Assembly: GCA_022605955.1 (NCBI GenBank) | Contig: JAKCOZ010000014.1 | Location: 10,050,001 to 10,114,000 of the forward strand | DNA length: 64,000 nucleotides | Direction of reading: 5' to 3' | Source: Rallus limicola | Taxonomy: Eukaryota; Chordata; Aves; Gruiformes; Rallidae | Shown: positions 25,508 through 37,541 of the stretch, one piece after another | Numbering within the stretch: the first letter of the stretch is position 1 | Layout of the letters: each line of letters starts with the position of its first letter | Position numbers and translations under genes: made by a program | Notes under the pieces: generated by a model | The model's input: only the letters and a program-made list of their open reading frames with translations | Told to the model about the DNA's origin: nothing | Databases searched by the model: none

Positions 25508-26195
25508 GTAGTAGCATGAAAAGCATATTTTAAGCAAGAATTGTAAGCTTTGGTAATACAGGACTGACCTTATTTTTTACTTTTCTTGCCCTCTGTCTAA
25601 TCTGTTTTTCAAAGTCCAGGCTACTATCATTTTCACTATAGATCTTTGGGAGCTACTGCTTTAATAACTCAAAACATACTTTAAAAAAAAAAAATTAACA
25701 TGAGCATTATTCTGAGGTAGAAAAAATCATTCATTACAAAGTGGGCTGTCAGAAGTATCAGATTTTTATTTGATATTTCTAATGTTCTCAGTTCTTGTCA
25801 GAGATTCCCCATTACATCTGGAAGTAATGGGGAAATGTAAATACTCAAATTCAATTTTATATTGCTTGTAGAATCACATCTGCCATAGCTGACCTATTTT
25901 GTTTTGTTTCCAGTCATTCTTTACAAGCATGGCAACCCCAGAAAATGTATCTGTTCCAGGAAGTGAGGTTGAAGAAACAGTAGCTGGCTCTCTTTTGTAC
26001 AATAACAAAATCTGGTTTGGTGAGAAATAATGATCTTTGGGAGAAAAGCCTAAAATACGAAACCCCACTCTTAAATGCCTATGTAAGCATAGAAGTTTTA
26101 AATAAAGATTAGATGCACTTTAAATCCCTTTGTGACTAAATGAGAGTGTAATTCTTCTAAGAAACCATAAGCATCAGAACTAATTAATTGAAACC
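25508..26195. other. Unique noncoding DNA
   Basis: No gene was recognised. A second A run lies at about 25683-25694. Confidence 0.55.
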
Positions 26196-27480
26196 AGAAT
26201 CAGAGAGGCTGCGATGAGGATTTGGAGACCCTCTAGTACAAGCCTCTGCTCAAAGTAGGGCCAGCTACGGCAGGCTGTTCAGGACCATGTCTTGTTGGGT
26301 TGGAGTATTTTCAAGGACAGAGGCTCCACAATTTCTCTGGGCAACCAGTGATTGATCACACTCATTGTAAAAGAGTTTTTTGTTACATTTAAATGGAATT
26401 TCCTATATTATAATTTATGTTTGTTGCTTCTCATCCTTTCATGGGACAGTACTGAGAAAGCCACTGATCTGCCTTCATCTTCTTTACTCCTCATCACATA
26501 TTTGTATACATTGATTAAGATCTGCCTGAGCCTTCTGCAGGCTAAACAATTCCAGTTATCTCAGCGTCTCCTTCTACATCATATACTTCAAACCTTTCAT
26601 GATCCTTGTGGCCTTTGATTTGACTGTCTCAATTATGTCCACATCTCTCTTGCACCGATGATCCCAGGCATGGATACTGCACTGCAGATGTGACTTTAGC
26701 AGTGCTCTCTAGAGGAGACAGATCACATCCCTCAACCTGCTGGAAATGTTCTTTCTCATGCAGCCCAAGATGCTGTTGGACACACTGCTAGCTTATGTTC
26801 AACTTGTTCACCAGGACTCACCAGTTCTCCAACTGTTTTCCAGTTGACCCCCAGTTTGTATTGCATTGAGTTACTCCTCCCTAGGTACAAGACTTCTCCT
26901 GAAGTTGAGATTCCTGTCATCTAGTTCATTAATGAAGATGTTAATCAACATTGGCCTGAGTATTGATCTCTCAGGTACTACTTCTGACTGGCCTCCAGCT
27001 GGATTTGTGCCACATGATCACAACCCTCTCAGCTCTGCCACTTGTCAGCTCACTTCACTGTCCTTTTATGTATTTTGTATTTTTTTTTTTATGTATTTTG
27101 TATTTCATCCCAGTCCTTGGGCCTGGGATTCTTTAAGATGTATCTTACTGGCCAAGTATTATTAGGCTTTCCCACATGCTTTTCATCAGGTTCCATGCCT
27201 CATTCAGCAGTGAGACCATGTTTTCCCTTGTCTTCTTTTTCCTGCTGATGTACTTGTGGAAGATTTTTCTTGTTGCCCTACGCATCCTTCTCCAGATTCA
27301 ACTTCAGACAGGCTTTGGCTTTCCTAACCCTCCTGCTGCACATTCAACATCTCTGTATTTCCCCATGCACCACCTGACCCTGAGGTTGGCTCATCATCCA
27401 TCCTAGGCACATCTCTTTACTTTTTCATGTAAAGGCCAACTTCCTCCTGATCAATTTGCAAAGAGTCTGCTCCAGCCATT
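26196..27480 (-). mobile_element. CR1 LINE, 1.3 kb, minus strand, with internal gap
   Basis: The copy reads 3' to 5' along the window. From the left come the degenerate tail (aatcagagaggctg), the 3' UTR block with 'cctctgctcaaagtagggcc', 'gaggctccacaatttctctg' and 'ggcaacc', then antisense ORF2 landmarks: 'tgagccttctgcaggctaaa' (26527), 'atccttgtggcc' (26601), 'ctgcagatgtgactttagca' (26682) and 'atgcagcccaagatgctg' (26758). These continue through the reverse-transcriptase palm ('ttcattaatgaagatgttaa', 26926) to 'gatcacaaccctctcagctc' (27017). After about 27060 the copy jumps to a much more 5' part of ORF2 ('ctcattcagcagtgagacc', 27201; 'ctgatgtacttg', 27243), so several hundred bases seem to be missing. 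The frame is broken throughout, so it is a dead copy. Confidence 0.9.
27065..27105 (+). repeat. Duplicated segment at the CR1 internal junction
   Basis: The sequence TTTATGTATTTTGTATTT occurs at about 27065-27082 and again at 27088-27105, joined by a T run. It lies where the CR1 copy loses its internal segment and is probably slippage or repair filler at the deletion junction. Confidence 0.75.
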
Positions 27481-30400
27481 ACAGCTTGACAGTCCTCATG
27501 ATACACCAATATTAATAGCAATAATAATACTGGTAGTAAAAGAACTTCGGGTCTAATCTAGCTCTACTTCAATACATGGATCTCTTTATTAGTAAGAGCT
27601 GCATAGCCCAGTATTTTATTTTTGGATATGATTTTCCAGTGGTCATATTTCTTGGAAATCAAACTTGTTTCTTACAGAATAAGCTGGGGCATTGCTTCTT
27701 TTTGACATAATCCATCTTTAAATTTCAGTTTTATAATATTTCCCATTTTGATAATTGGCCTATCCAAATTTGTGTAAAGATGGAGGTTTAGATTGCTCTA
27801 AATAGCTGAACTACCTTTTTTTTTTCCCAAAAAAATTTTCTAAGTCCACATGTGCATACATAGCATGCAAGAATTTGTGACACAAAGGTGAACATTTCAC
27901 AATGTGTTGGTTGTCTAAGACCTGACTGTTGGGAAGCTCTTCATCATAAAAATGATATAGTGTTTACAGCCATTACTGTTTCTACTGTAATATGGTTTGG
28001 AATTAGCTTATAGCTAGTCTTCTTCACCTTATAATAGAGACTGCATGAAAACAGACATCTATGCATGCAGCTGCAATTCTTTTAGGATTGCCATTTCTTC
28101 AAATATGAAATTTTTATTATTTTTTTTTTTTTACTGAAAGGTTACCATAAACATGTTTTGAATATGAGGAAAGTTCATGAACATGAGACTGGCAGCAAAA
28201 AATGAGTGTTGCAGAAATAACAAGGATTTTTTTCTGCATTATTTCTGCCCTGTGTTTGTACCTGTTTCGGTAAGAGTTTTATTTATTACCAGTCTGTTGG
28301 TTGAATTTTAGGCTTATATGTTGCTTTTGGTTCTAAATTAAAATTTGGATTTATTTTTGGTTTCTAATTTCCTAAAACTGCAATCCATTTTCAGTACAGA
28401 CTATTACATATTTTCATGTTCTTCCGAATAGCACTCTGGGGTCTTTTTTGTATCACAGACACACAACAAGAGTTCCACAAATGAGGCATCATTGACCAGG
28501 TTTTATGCTTTTCATTGCCATTTTGCAAAAAATACTATATTACTCAATGTTGTCTTGGCCTTTTCCATAAATGCTGACAGCCCACAATTTCCTCTTCCAC
28601 TTTTTAAGTATCAGGGTTTTTTTACAGTAGTCTATAAACTACATCGTTAATCAGATAGTGTAAAATCCAATTAGAGACATTAGAATCCAGAAATACAAGT
28701 GTTAAGGAATTTATTTCTTGATTGACAAGAAAGCCAAATAGACTCATCTATTTAGAATCTTAGCAACAATTAGCTGCCTTAGTTTCATTTATTGTGACAT
28801 AAAAAATCTGGTTTATTGAGAGCTCTATTGAATAAGATTTCTATGATATGCACCATGAGAAAATATCTTCAAACTAAAATGATTGTTTTGCTGTAATAAA
28901 TTGAACCATATGTACACTATGTTATTCAATCCTTTTTCTTCAAGGCATAAATTGATATTAAAGAACATTTAAGTCATAACACATGGTTATCCAGGCATGA
29001 ACGAGGCAATAACCCATATAAGTTGTCAAGGTGAAGCCAAAGCATTTATTAGAGGTTTGTGTTGTTTTTGAAAAGTGCACGGTTGGATAAACATGGATTA
29101 GTGCTATTATGCTGCTACGATGACTCAAGTGTGTTTTTACAGTGTCAGTAATTTTTATGTTTAAAAATCACTGGTGCAGTATATTAGCTATAATTTATGT
29201 TTATCATCTTGTGTACTCTAATAGGTTTCAACAAACCATTTAACACTTCAGCTTGTGCATATACATTACTTAATAGGTATTTATCTTAAAAAAGAGATAC
29301 TTAAACGGGACTTTCAAAGCTTGCAACTGCATGCTAAGAGCGAATACTGCAGTCAGGCACATTAACTTTTTTTCCTCTGGTCTGCATTTAACTTTGAACA
29401 GTGTGACCACACAATTTCTTTGTACACTTTGTTCCCAACTGAAGCAAGAAACATATATCATCTCTAAACCCCGTCAGCCTGAATGACATCGAAATCCCTG
29501 ACATGAAGTGTCCGTCACACTTACTAAGTAGAGTAGATGTGATAAAGCCAACGCAGCTGAAAATGCCAATAACTTCCTGTCATCAGAGGCTGCCCTTTCA
29601 GGATAGCATAGGACTTTGCTTTATGTGTTCCTAGTTAAAGGGTTTTATCAATAGTAGACCTTATTAATAACACGCCTTTTGTTACTCTTTTATGATATCT
29701 TGGGTTTCCTACTTTTAAAAATCACTTTCACTTTCTCATAACACTCAACACTTTCTTTGGGGAGCAACCTCAGGTATATAGAAAAGAGTTGTTAAAGACA
29801 GGAGAGTTGAAGTAGAAGCCCCAGAGAGGACTTTTGGGTGGGAATGGATGAGTTGTGCATAATTTATGATACTGCTGAGTGCTTCAGACAACATGTTGCT
29901 TATTACATGGGTTGTGCGGATGATGTATTTCTGTTCTAGGCAGTCTAGGTTTGAATTACTGGTGTTTAGTACTTTCATAAAGGAGATTGATGGCAATTTA
30001 AAAATCATCACAGTTCGGTGTTTTGAATGGGGGAAGGGTTCTCCTGCCATTTCCTTAAGCTAGATATCAGGCAATAATTTGGAGAAAATAGCCAAGCAAA
30101 TATAAATGTAAGTTCTGTTTGCCAATCTGGTAAAATGCCTGATTCATTCACAGGTGAGGTCATTTCAGAGGAAGAAAAAGAGTTGATGCAGAACCCTAAG
30201 ATTATGGACATGCTGATATGGTCTATAATAGATTTTTGCAAAGTGGCTATCAATTCTCCTAACTCAATCAAGCATATCTTTTGGCTGAGTTGGCAAATAG
30301 GGAGGATTTATTACTCACATGGGAAAAATCAACCAAGATGGACTACTTGGTATTGAAGACTACTTTTTTGTAGTAACCTCTTTCTTAAACATGATTAAAG

Positions 30401-30835
30401 AAATATTTGTATAATTCAGAGAATATTCTTAAGTGCCTACAGGTAACTTATTCATTAAAATTTAACTTTTATAGGACATTTACAAGCTTTAGATCTTGAT
30501 CAATACCTGTAACAATTATGCATTCACAGAAATATCTGTTTTAAATATTCCCCTCTTTAATAATTGACTATTAACAAGCTGTAATTTCCTTTTTATTACA
30601 CATAAAGAAAATATGCCCTTTTCAGTACTTTAGAGTATATATTTCCAGCAATTTTCAGGAAGATGTTTCCATGTCACCTTCTCCTAGGGCATTGAGCAAG
30701 TTTATTCTGTTGACATTTTTAGCAGTTTTGATGTTCTGTGCAGTAGGTGATGCAGTGTAGCCTGTGCTTGATGTGTTTTCTGGAAGCATTACTTATTCAT
30801 TTTCTTACAGTACTCCCTGCAGACCACACAGGAGT
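27481..30835. other. Unique AT-rich noncoding DNA
   Basis: No gene was recognised. T-rich tracts lie near 27815 and 28120. The part at 29080-29220 has low-repeat, AT-rich sequence with CTATTATGCTG- and ATTAGCTATAATTTATG-type words resembling a conserved noncoding element. An open frame at 30135-30356 (73 codons) starts near an AG/GT boundary but has no domain. Confidence 0.55.
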
Positions 30836-30915
30836 GTGGTCTCATTTTACAAGGTACTATACAAAATCATAATGAAAGAGTGTTTCTGCCCCAGGGAACT
30901 TACAGTCTTACCATG
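30836..30915 (+). repeat. Ancient amniote dispersed repeat
   Basis: The order 'gtggtctcattttacaaggt', 'actatacaaaatcataatga' and 'tttctgccccagggaactta' then 'cagtctta' matches a repeat module widespread in sauropsids ('GGTCTCATTGTGCTAGGC', 'GCTGTACAAACACATAATGA', 'GTCCCTGCCCCAAAGAGCTTACAGTCT'). I recall the module but cannot assign a certain library name. Confidence 0.55.
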
Positions 30916-31840
30916 ACATATTTAGAAAGAATCAAGAGCATGGTGTTTTCCCTGTAAACAAGGACAAGAAAGTTAGAACTTAATTTTTGTGGAAGTCTGT
31001 CTTTAGTTTTCACTGGTTTCCAGTTTAAGAAAGAGTGAATTCACATATCATAACAAATATAAGAAAAGGACTTTGGAGCAAAACTGTTGTGAGATGGCTT
31101 TTCACTTCCCACAGCAAAACTCATACATCCTTCCCCTGGGAGAAAGCCTACAGATACCCACTGGTACCACTGTGTCATCCAGAAAGCTTTTCAGAACTGC
31201 TTTTAGTCTGGTGCAAAAAATCAGAAGCTTTCCCATGAGCCTAAGGAGCCAGGATGCTGTGGGGACCAGTTGCTGCCCATGAGACAGGCAGGCATGAGCC
31301 AGGAGCTGAGCTGCCAGAAGGCTGGCAGGGCAGAGGATTCACTAGCCCTGGTGACACATGGTTTGCTGTACTGGTAGCCAGGGTCACTCATCAACCCAGG
31401 TTATCATGTAAGCCGATAATCAAGTGAGTTTATTAATTTTGCTTCTATTACAAGTCTTAAAATTATGCAAGCTATTCGAAAAATCTCTTTTGCTTCTGTG
31501 TAGATGCCAATGGCTGTTGCAAGTGGCTGCATTGTCAATGTGATTTCTTTTTTTCTCAGTCTCTGGTGGGAACTATTCCATTTTTCCCAGCCATGTTGGT
31601 TTACTTATGTAGTCTTTGAGGAATCCTTCAGGTTCAGGTAAAATTACTGGGTTGCTTTAAGGTGTCTGCGTTTCTCACTGTCTGAAAGGTTATAAAAAGT
31701 AGGAAGTTGTTAAATTACTTTATGGGAACAACATCTGAACTGAGTTCCTCGGGGACATGTAGAAGCAATAGAGAAAGACCACTTCATGGCTTTTGCTGTG
31801 TGAACCAAAGATATTTGATGTAGGTCTAATATAGAAATTG
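30916..31840. other. Unique noncoding DNA
   Basis: A locally GC-richer patch lies at 31110-31400, with two overlapping open frames under 70 codons and no domain. No repeat family was recognised. Confidence 0.55.
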
Positions 31841-32264
31841 GAGAGGTCCCAGCAGAAGCCTCTTGATATGGTTAGGGTTCTTGTGTACATGACCTACTGA
31901 GAGAAGCTATGGCAGATGGTCTTATTTAATCTACTGGAGTGGTTGCTGAAGGAAGATCCAGCTGAAGCCTACAGCTGCTTGAATGGGTTTTATAAAGATA
32001 GTAGAGACTCTCAGTACTGAAGCATGATATAGCAAGGGGTCATGTATTGCAGTTTGGAAGACTGAAGATTAGGAAAATCTCTAGGTGAGTGTCATGGAAG
32101 TGGAATAGTTTCCCAAAGTCCATGTGATCTCCATCCTTGGACATCTTCAAGACAGCTAGGCAAAGCCATAGTTAACTTAATCAAATGTTGAGAATAATCT
32201 CACTCTAAGTGGGACCTGGCACTAGGTGACATCTAGATACTTTCAGACAGAGCTTCTGTAATCA
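31841..32264 (+). repeat. Old CR1 LINE 3' region (plus strand)
   Basis: Landmarks in order are 'gaaggaagatccagctgaag' and 'cctacagctgcttgaatggg' (31948-31988), 'ttataaagatagtagagact' (31991), 'caaggggtcatgtattgcag' (32034), 'tggaatagtttcccaaag' (32101), 'gacatcttcaagac' (32139) and 'cactctaagtgggacctggc' then 'actaggtgacatctagat' (32201-32240). These match the C-terminal part of CR1 ORF2 and the 3' UTR of an older avian subfamily. The octamer tail is not clear, and stops and indels are frequent. Confidence 0.75.
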
Positions 32265-32827
32265 ATGAAATATAATCCTCCAGTTTTTAGATGGATTTTT
32301 TTTTTGGTTGTGATTTTTCTCTAGAGATGCATTCTTTCTCATTTTAAAATTTTTATTGTGACAAAGTGACAATACTCTGTTTAGGCTTCCTTTTGTCCAA
32401 GTTCCAGTCAAATCCACACAAGTGTTCCTCACCTTCAGAGCCTACAAAATAGGTTAAATTTTATTGGCATTAAAAACATTCTCTTTCTTTTATCTTTCCC
32501 TTTTCTCATGGGAAAAGATTGTTTCCAAGTGGTCATGGAAGCCTGTTTTGAGCATGAAAGAGCTAGTAGCAAAATCTTCTTTGTGGAGAGCTCTCAGGTA
32601 CAAAACTCACTACGAGATTTAAAGATGCTTTCTTCTGACAATGTATTTTATTTTTTTTTAGTGCTGTACCTGTAAAATTGGAGACCCGGCATATGTCCAC
32701 ACTAAAATCTGTAGGTACAACTAGGTCTAAATCAATAGCAGAAGTAATTTGGATGGACTGGTAGAAATCTTCATATAAAACCAGTCTAAAAGGCCTAGTG
32801 AGGACTGTTCTTGAGAGTGCCTGGAAT

Positions 32828-32844
32828 TTTATATATATATATAC
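32828..32844 (+). repeat. (TA)n microsatellite
   Basis: About eight perfect TA units. Confidence 0.9.
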
Positions 32845-33536
32845 TATCTCTTTTTTCTTTGAAAGACCCTTAATACTTGAGAGAATTTCAAGTTAGTTCT
32901 GTTTGGGTGTTTAAAATCATGATAATCTTCCAGTCCACAGAAAGCTTAATGTTACTAAAGCTAGAGGGACTATACATGGAAGCAGGATATTCAAGAGTTT
33001 GATGTTAGTGCTATTCTTAGTCAATCAAGATTAGCTTTGATGGCTGTTCATAACACCACTGACATTGTTATGAGGAGATCAGTTGTAAAATATGGGGAAG
33101 AATATAAATATTATGTTCAAGTGTTGAAATTATGTTGTTTAATTGAAAAATCAAATCACAAAGCAGTTTGGTCAAAAGTATATATTTGGATTTTTTCCTG
33201 GTCAGTTAGGTAGTTTACATTGTGTAAGGTTAATTACTGTTAAGTAAGAAAAGGAGTTTGATGAACTTAATCAGAGGTTTTTTTGATTGTGTATTCTCCA
33301 CCCTCAATGATAAAAAAAATGCAATGATATTTTTACAGAAGAAAAATTTTACGAATAGATAGATGCATATTCCTTCAGTAAGGCCCTCCTGTTCCCCATT
33401 ATGCAAGAATGGAGACCACACTGCATTTCTCTTTTGTTACTGCCCATGGCAAACCTGTTCTTTCATTACTAAAGAAGAGGTAGAACAGTTTTCTTAAGCA
33501 TACTGTTTAAAAGATGAAATATACCTCCAACTCTTT

Positions 33537-33600
33537 AAGTATATACATATACAAATAGTAAATTCACATGTATATATATATATAAATAATGTGCATATAA
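33537..33600 (+). repeat. AT/CA-rich microsatellite block
   Basis: Two TATATA clusters interspersed with TACATA and TGCATA units form an imperfect alternating purine-pyrimidine block. Confidence 0.8.
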
Positions 33601-36478
33601 AGTAAGTGTAAATCTTCTAATCTTATTATTTCATTTCTTGTGTTCGTCTGCTGACTCTGATATTGATGCAGAGTTTCTTCTGCTGTATGAAGTGACGATT
33701 ATTTTAATGCTGAAGGAAACAGAACAATCTGTACCTTACCCACCCCTTCTCCCCTGACAAAACTACATCTCCTATAAGACTATCTATTATTGTAATTTGT
33801 TTGTGGCTTTGGATCCATAGTTAATATCAACCTTGAAACCGGGAGCATTGCCTGTTTAAATGCACAGTACAACTTCTGTCCTGGAGAATTTTATCTTCTA
33901 ATTTGAGAAAAAGAGAAATTTTGAGGGGTAAGAATAGGGACAAGGGAGAAACATTAAGGGCAATAAAAGTCATAGCAACTGTATGAATAATTTCTTTCAT
34001 CGTTTCTAAAGAATCTTAGAGGGTTTATAAAACCTGTTATTCCTACACACGTGTGCCAGTATCCTAGATTACTGCAGCTGTGCTCAAATGCTGCTTTATA
34101 CTAATACAAAATCATTTAGCGCTAAATAATATAATTTTGCTAAGACACTTCTTTGGATAAAAACATTTGCACTTAACATAACTGGTTAGCCTGTTAGTCA
34201 AAAAGACAACAGTAAGTATGTACAATATTCACTGTCACTTACTGGTTAAGCCTAAATCTGAGTTGCTTCTTTAAGGCAGTGGTCTAAAAGCTGCATGACA
34301 TGAACTGGCACAAGAGTCAAACTCTCTGCTTCTTGTTCCTTGTGTAAGTGTGATCTGGTGCTCATTAATATCACAAGTAATTCAACTCATAAAAGCAAAT
34401 TGTGAAAAAAATAATCCAAATGAACCACTCTAAGGGGCTTTTTCTTTAATTGTTATTTCTTATAAATCAAGAAGTTTTTAGCCTTTCTGATTTGCAGAGC
34501 AATTGCAAATCTCATACAGGATGTTGAAAGCACTCAGCTTGGCCACTATGCAAAAGTGATATTACAAGATACCAGACAAGACATTTTGTCTGAATTCCAA
34601 GATTGTAAATTCTGTCCACTGGTGCGCTTATGAAGATTTTGGCTTGCATGTAGTCATTTTATGCTCAGAGTTTAGAATATTTTCTAAACAAATACTTAGA
34701 GTAAAGTATACAAAGTAAGGAACTATCAGCCTTAACAGAAGCAATTCTGACAAACAATTATTTTCATTTTAGCACTGACAATTATGTAAATGTGTCTGGA
34801 ACAGCAATGGGCACCTTAATTATGACACCTAATTATACCAATTTATTTATACACCTCCTTGAACAACATTTTATTTATAACTCTCCCACTCATTCCAAGA
34901 CAAGAAAAAGTAAAGCAGAATTTTATAGATGGTTGCTTTATCATTGAGACATTAACACAATATGAACTATTTGAACTTGAACATTCACGTGTACATCATG
35001 TCCACATTCTGTTGTGTTGTCTTTCTTTTCCAGCTTTCAAAGCAAGAGAGCTTTTTATCAGTTTCAGTATCTGATAGAAATACTTCTGTGAAAGACTGTT
35101 TCATTCCTGGAAGAAATCTTTCAAATATGCACCATATTCAGAAAATGTACCCCCAAATTACCTATTTCCCACTAGTTTTTTAAATCTTTATAATCTTTCT
35201 GCTGAAAATACATGAAATCAAGAGTTATCAAAATATTTTATAATGTTTAAGATCCCAGTTCTCTTATTGAACAGATCTTGCAATAATCTTTCTGGATTAT
35301 CATCACAACTTGTATCTTGAATTTTGTCCTTTTCAAGAGCAAAGCATTTTTCCATAGTCAAGTAGCGTAGTTATATGTAAATGATCATGATCAAAGTCCT
35401 TACTTAGGACTATGTCTGGGGTAATGCAGTTAATAAATAATAGAAATTATGAATCAATGATAGTGTGCCATTGCTTTTCCAATTAGGATGTACAGGCTAT
35501 TAAAAAAGTATTAGAGAGTGGCTGTATGTGTCTGACTCCATCTCTAAATTATCTGTATGGCTTTGGGATGGAGCACAGAGAGCTTCTTGAACATAGAAGT
35601 TGCTGGAGAAGCAGATTTACATGTGGTTAACAAGGATATGCTCTAGTGTGGGTATTTTTCCCTGCTGCACTCAGAGAAACAGGATTTTATAGCTATGTTT
35701 CTTTAGAAATAAGCAAGACTTCTCTAATGAATACACCTGATTTATCAGTTTCTCCTCATAGAGGACACAAACGTACACAACCCCAACTACTGGTTAGCAC
35801 TTGGCTAATGAGGCAGCATTATTATGCCATTATAATACAGCTCACAGTATGTTCTGAAGAGGTTCCTGATCTGATCTTTATATTTTCATTTATTTTCTTT
35901 GAAATATTTCTTGTCCAAGATCTGTAATTGCCATTGAGTCCTTACATAAATTTCTTCACTGTTTTCTAGCCAAGGAAACAGGGATCATTTTGTGATTTAT
36001 TTATTGGAGCGGGGAGGGCAAAGTTTGAGGGTTTTTAAAAATGGATTTAACATACACTGTTACTCTGGAAAGCAGGAGGTTTTTTAAATCCACTCACTTA
36101 CTACACCTCATTTCTGTGTCCCAGAAGAAAAAATCTGAAATACAGATCTTAGATTTGCATGCATCTCTTGTGCCCTAATCTCATTCATTTATATTTCCTG
36201 ACAACACTCTCACAGTGTGTTGGTCCTTTTTTGGCCCTGTTTTAAATTATTCTATAAGACGTCCCAACCATACTGTAATTTAAAAATGATAGCCTAGGGT
36301 GCTGCCATTACACCAAGATTCATCATATACAATGAATCACACAGTCAAAAGTTTAGATTTCAGTAATCATGACTGGCCGTAATATAGTCTTGTCCTCAAA
36401 AAATATATTTCTTCCTTTACATATCACTAAAGCATTCCCCAGAAGAAATAGGTTGTTCATGGTTTTCATGGGCGTACT

Positions 36479-37541
36479 CTTCACTGGGTAAAAAATCTAG
36501 CTAGATGGCTGAGCCCAAAGAGTTGTGGACTTGTGGTGAATGGAGTTAAATCCAATTGGTGGCTGGTCACCAGTGGTGTTCCCCAGGGCTCAGTACTGGG
36601 GTCAGTTCTCTCAAATATCTCTATTGTTCATCTGGAAAAGGGGGATCAAGTGCACTCTCAGTAAGTTTTCAGATGACACCAAATTGTGTGGGAGTGTTGA
36701 TCTACTGGAGGGTAGGAAGGATCTACAGAGGGATCTGGACAGGCTGGATCAATGGGACAAGACCAATTGCATGAGATTCATCAAGGCTTAGTGCTGGGTC
36801 TTGCACTTGGGTCACAACAATCCCAGGCAACACCACAGGCTTGGGGAAGAGTGCCTGGAAAACTGCCTGCCAGAAAACGGCCTGAGGGTTTCCATCAACA
36901 GCTGGCTTAATATGAGCCAGCAGTGTGCCCAGGTGACCAAGAAGGCCAGCAGCATCTTGGTCTGTGTCAGCAATAATGTGGCCAGCAGGTCCAGGGAAGT
37001 GATAGTTCCCCTGTGCTTGGCACTGCTGAAGCCGCACCTAGAATAGAGTGTTGAACTTTGAGCCCCTCACTATGAGAAAGACATTGAGGTGCTGGAGTGT
37101 GACCAAACAAGGGCAATGAAGTTGGTGCAGGGTCTAGAGCACTCATCTTATGAGAAGCAGTTGAGGGAACTAGGATTGTTTAGCCTGCAGAAAAGGAGGC
37201 GAAGTTGCACTCCCTGCAACTACCTGACAGGAGGTTGTAGCCAGGTGAGTGTTAGTCTCTTCTCCCAAGTAAGAAGCGGTAGGATAAGGAGAAACGGCCT
37301 CAAGTTGCATCAGGTGAGGTTTAGATTGGATATTGGGAAAAATGATTTAATTGAAAGGGTTGGGAATCATTGAAACAAGATTCCCAGGGGAGTGGTTGAC
37401 CCCTGGAGGTATTTAAAAGATGTGTAGATGTGGTGCTTAGGAACATACTTTAGTGGTGGACTTGGCAGTGCTGGGTTAATGGTTGGACTTGAAGATCTTA
37501 AAGGTCTTTTTGAACAAAACCAATTCTGCAATTCTATGAAA
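36479..37541 (+). mobile_element. CR1 LINE, 1.06 kb, plus strand, reverse-transcriptase remnant
   Basis: This 5'-truncated copy starts inside ORF2 ('cttcactgggtaaaaaatct') and ends with 'ttctgcaattctatga', a CR1 octamer. At 36563-36610 one frame reads [13 protein letters not shown], a conserved reverse-transcriptase block. At 36666 another frame reads FSDDTKLCG, the catalytic FADD-type box with alanine changed to serine. A frameshift therefore lies between them. An in-frame TAG at 36789-36791 separates this from the downstream segment with [14 protein letters not shown] and ASRSREVI (36795-37046). A third frame (37089-37373) carries LEHSSYEKQLRELGLFSLQK. The 3' UTR holds 'gtggtggacttggcagtgct' and 'aaggtctttt'. 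The copy is inactive. The 3' sequence resembles the CR1-J/F type more than the other copies here. Confidence 0.95.

Larger units (their letters stand above)
32265..36478. other. Unique AT-rich noncoding DNA with dinucleotide repeats
   Basis: No gene was recognised. Short AT microsatellites are listed separately. Homeodomain-type AT words are frequent at 34100-34160. Open frames are under about 95 codons and without domains. Confidence 0.6.

Noticed and set aside
30135..30356. Frame beginning next to TTCACAG|GTGAGG with an acidic EEEKEL segment
   Set aside because: The AG and GT signals overlap, so they cannot both be used. Downstream residues look like random AT-rich translation.
36723..37037. 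104-codon minus-strand frame
   Set aside because: Antisense shadow of the CR1 reverse transcriptase on the plus strand.
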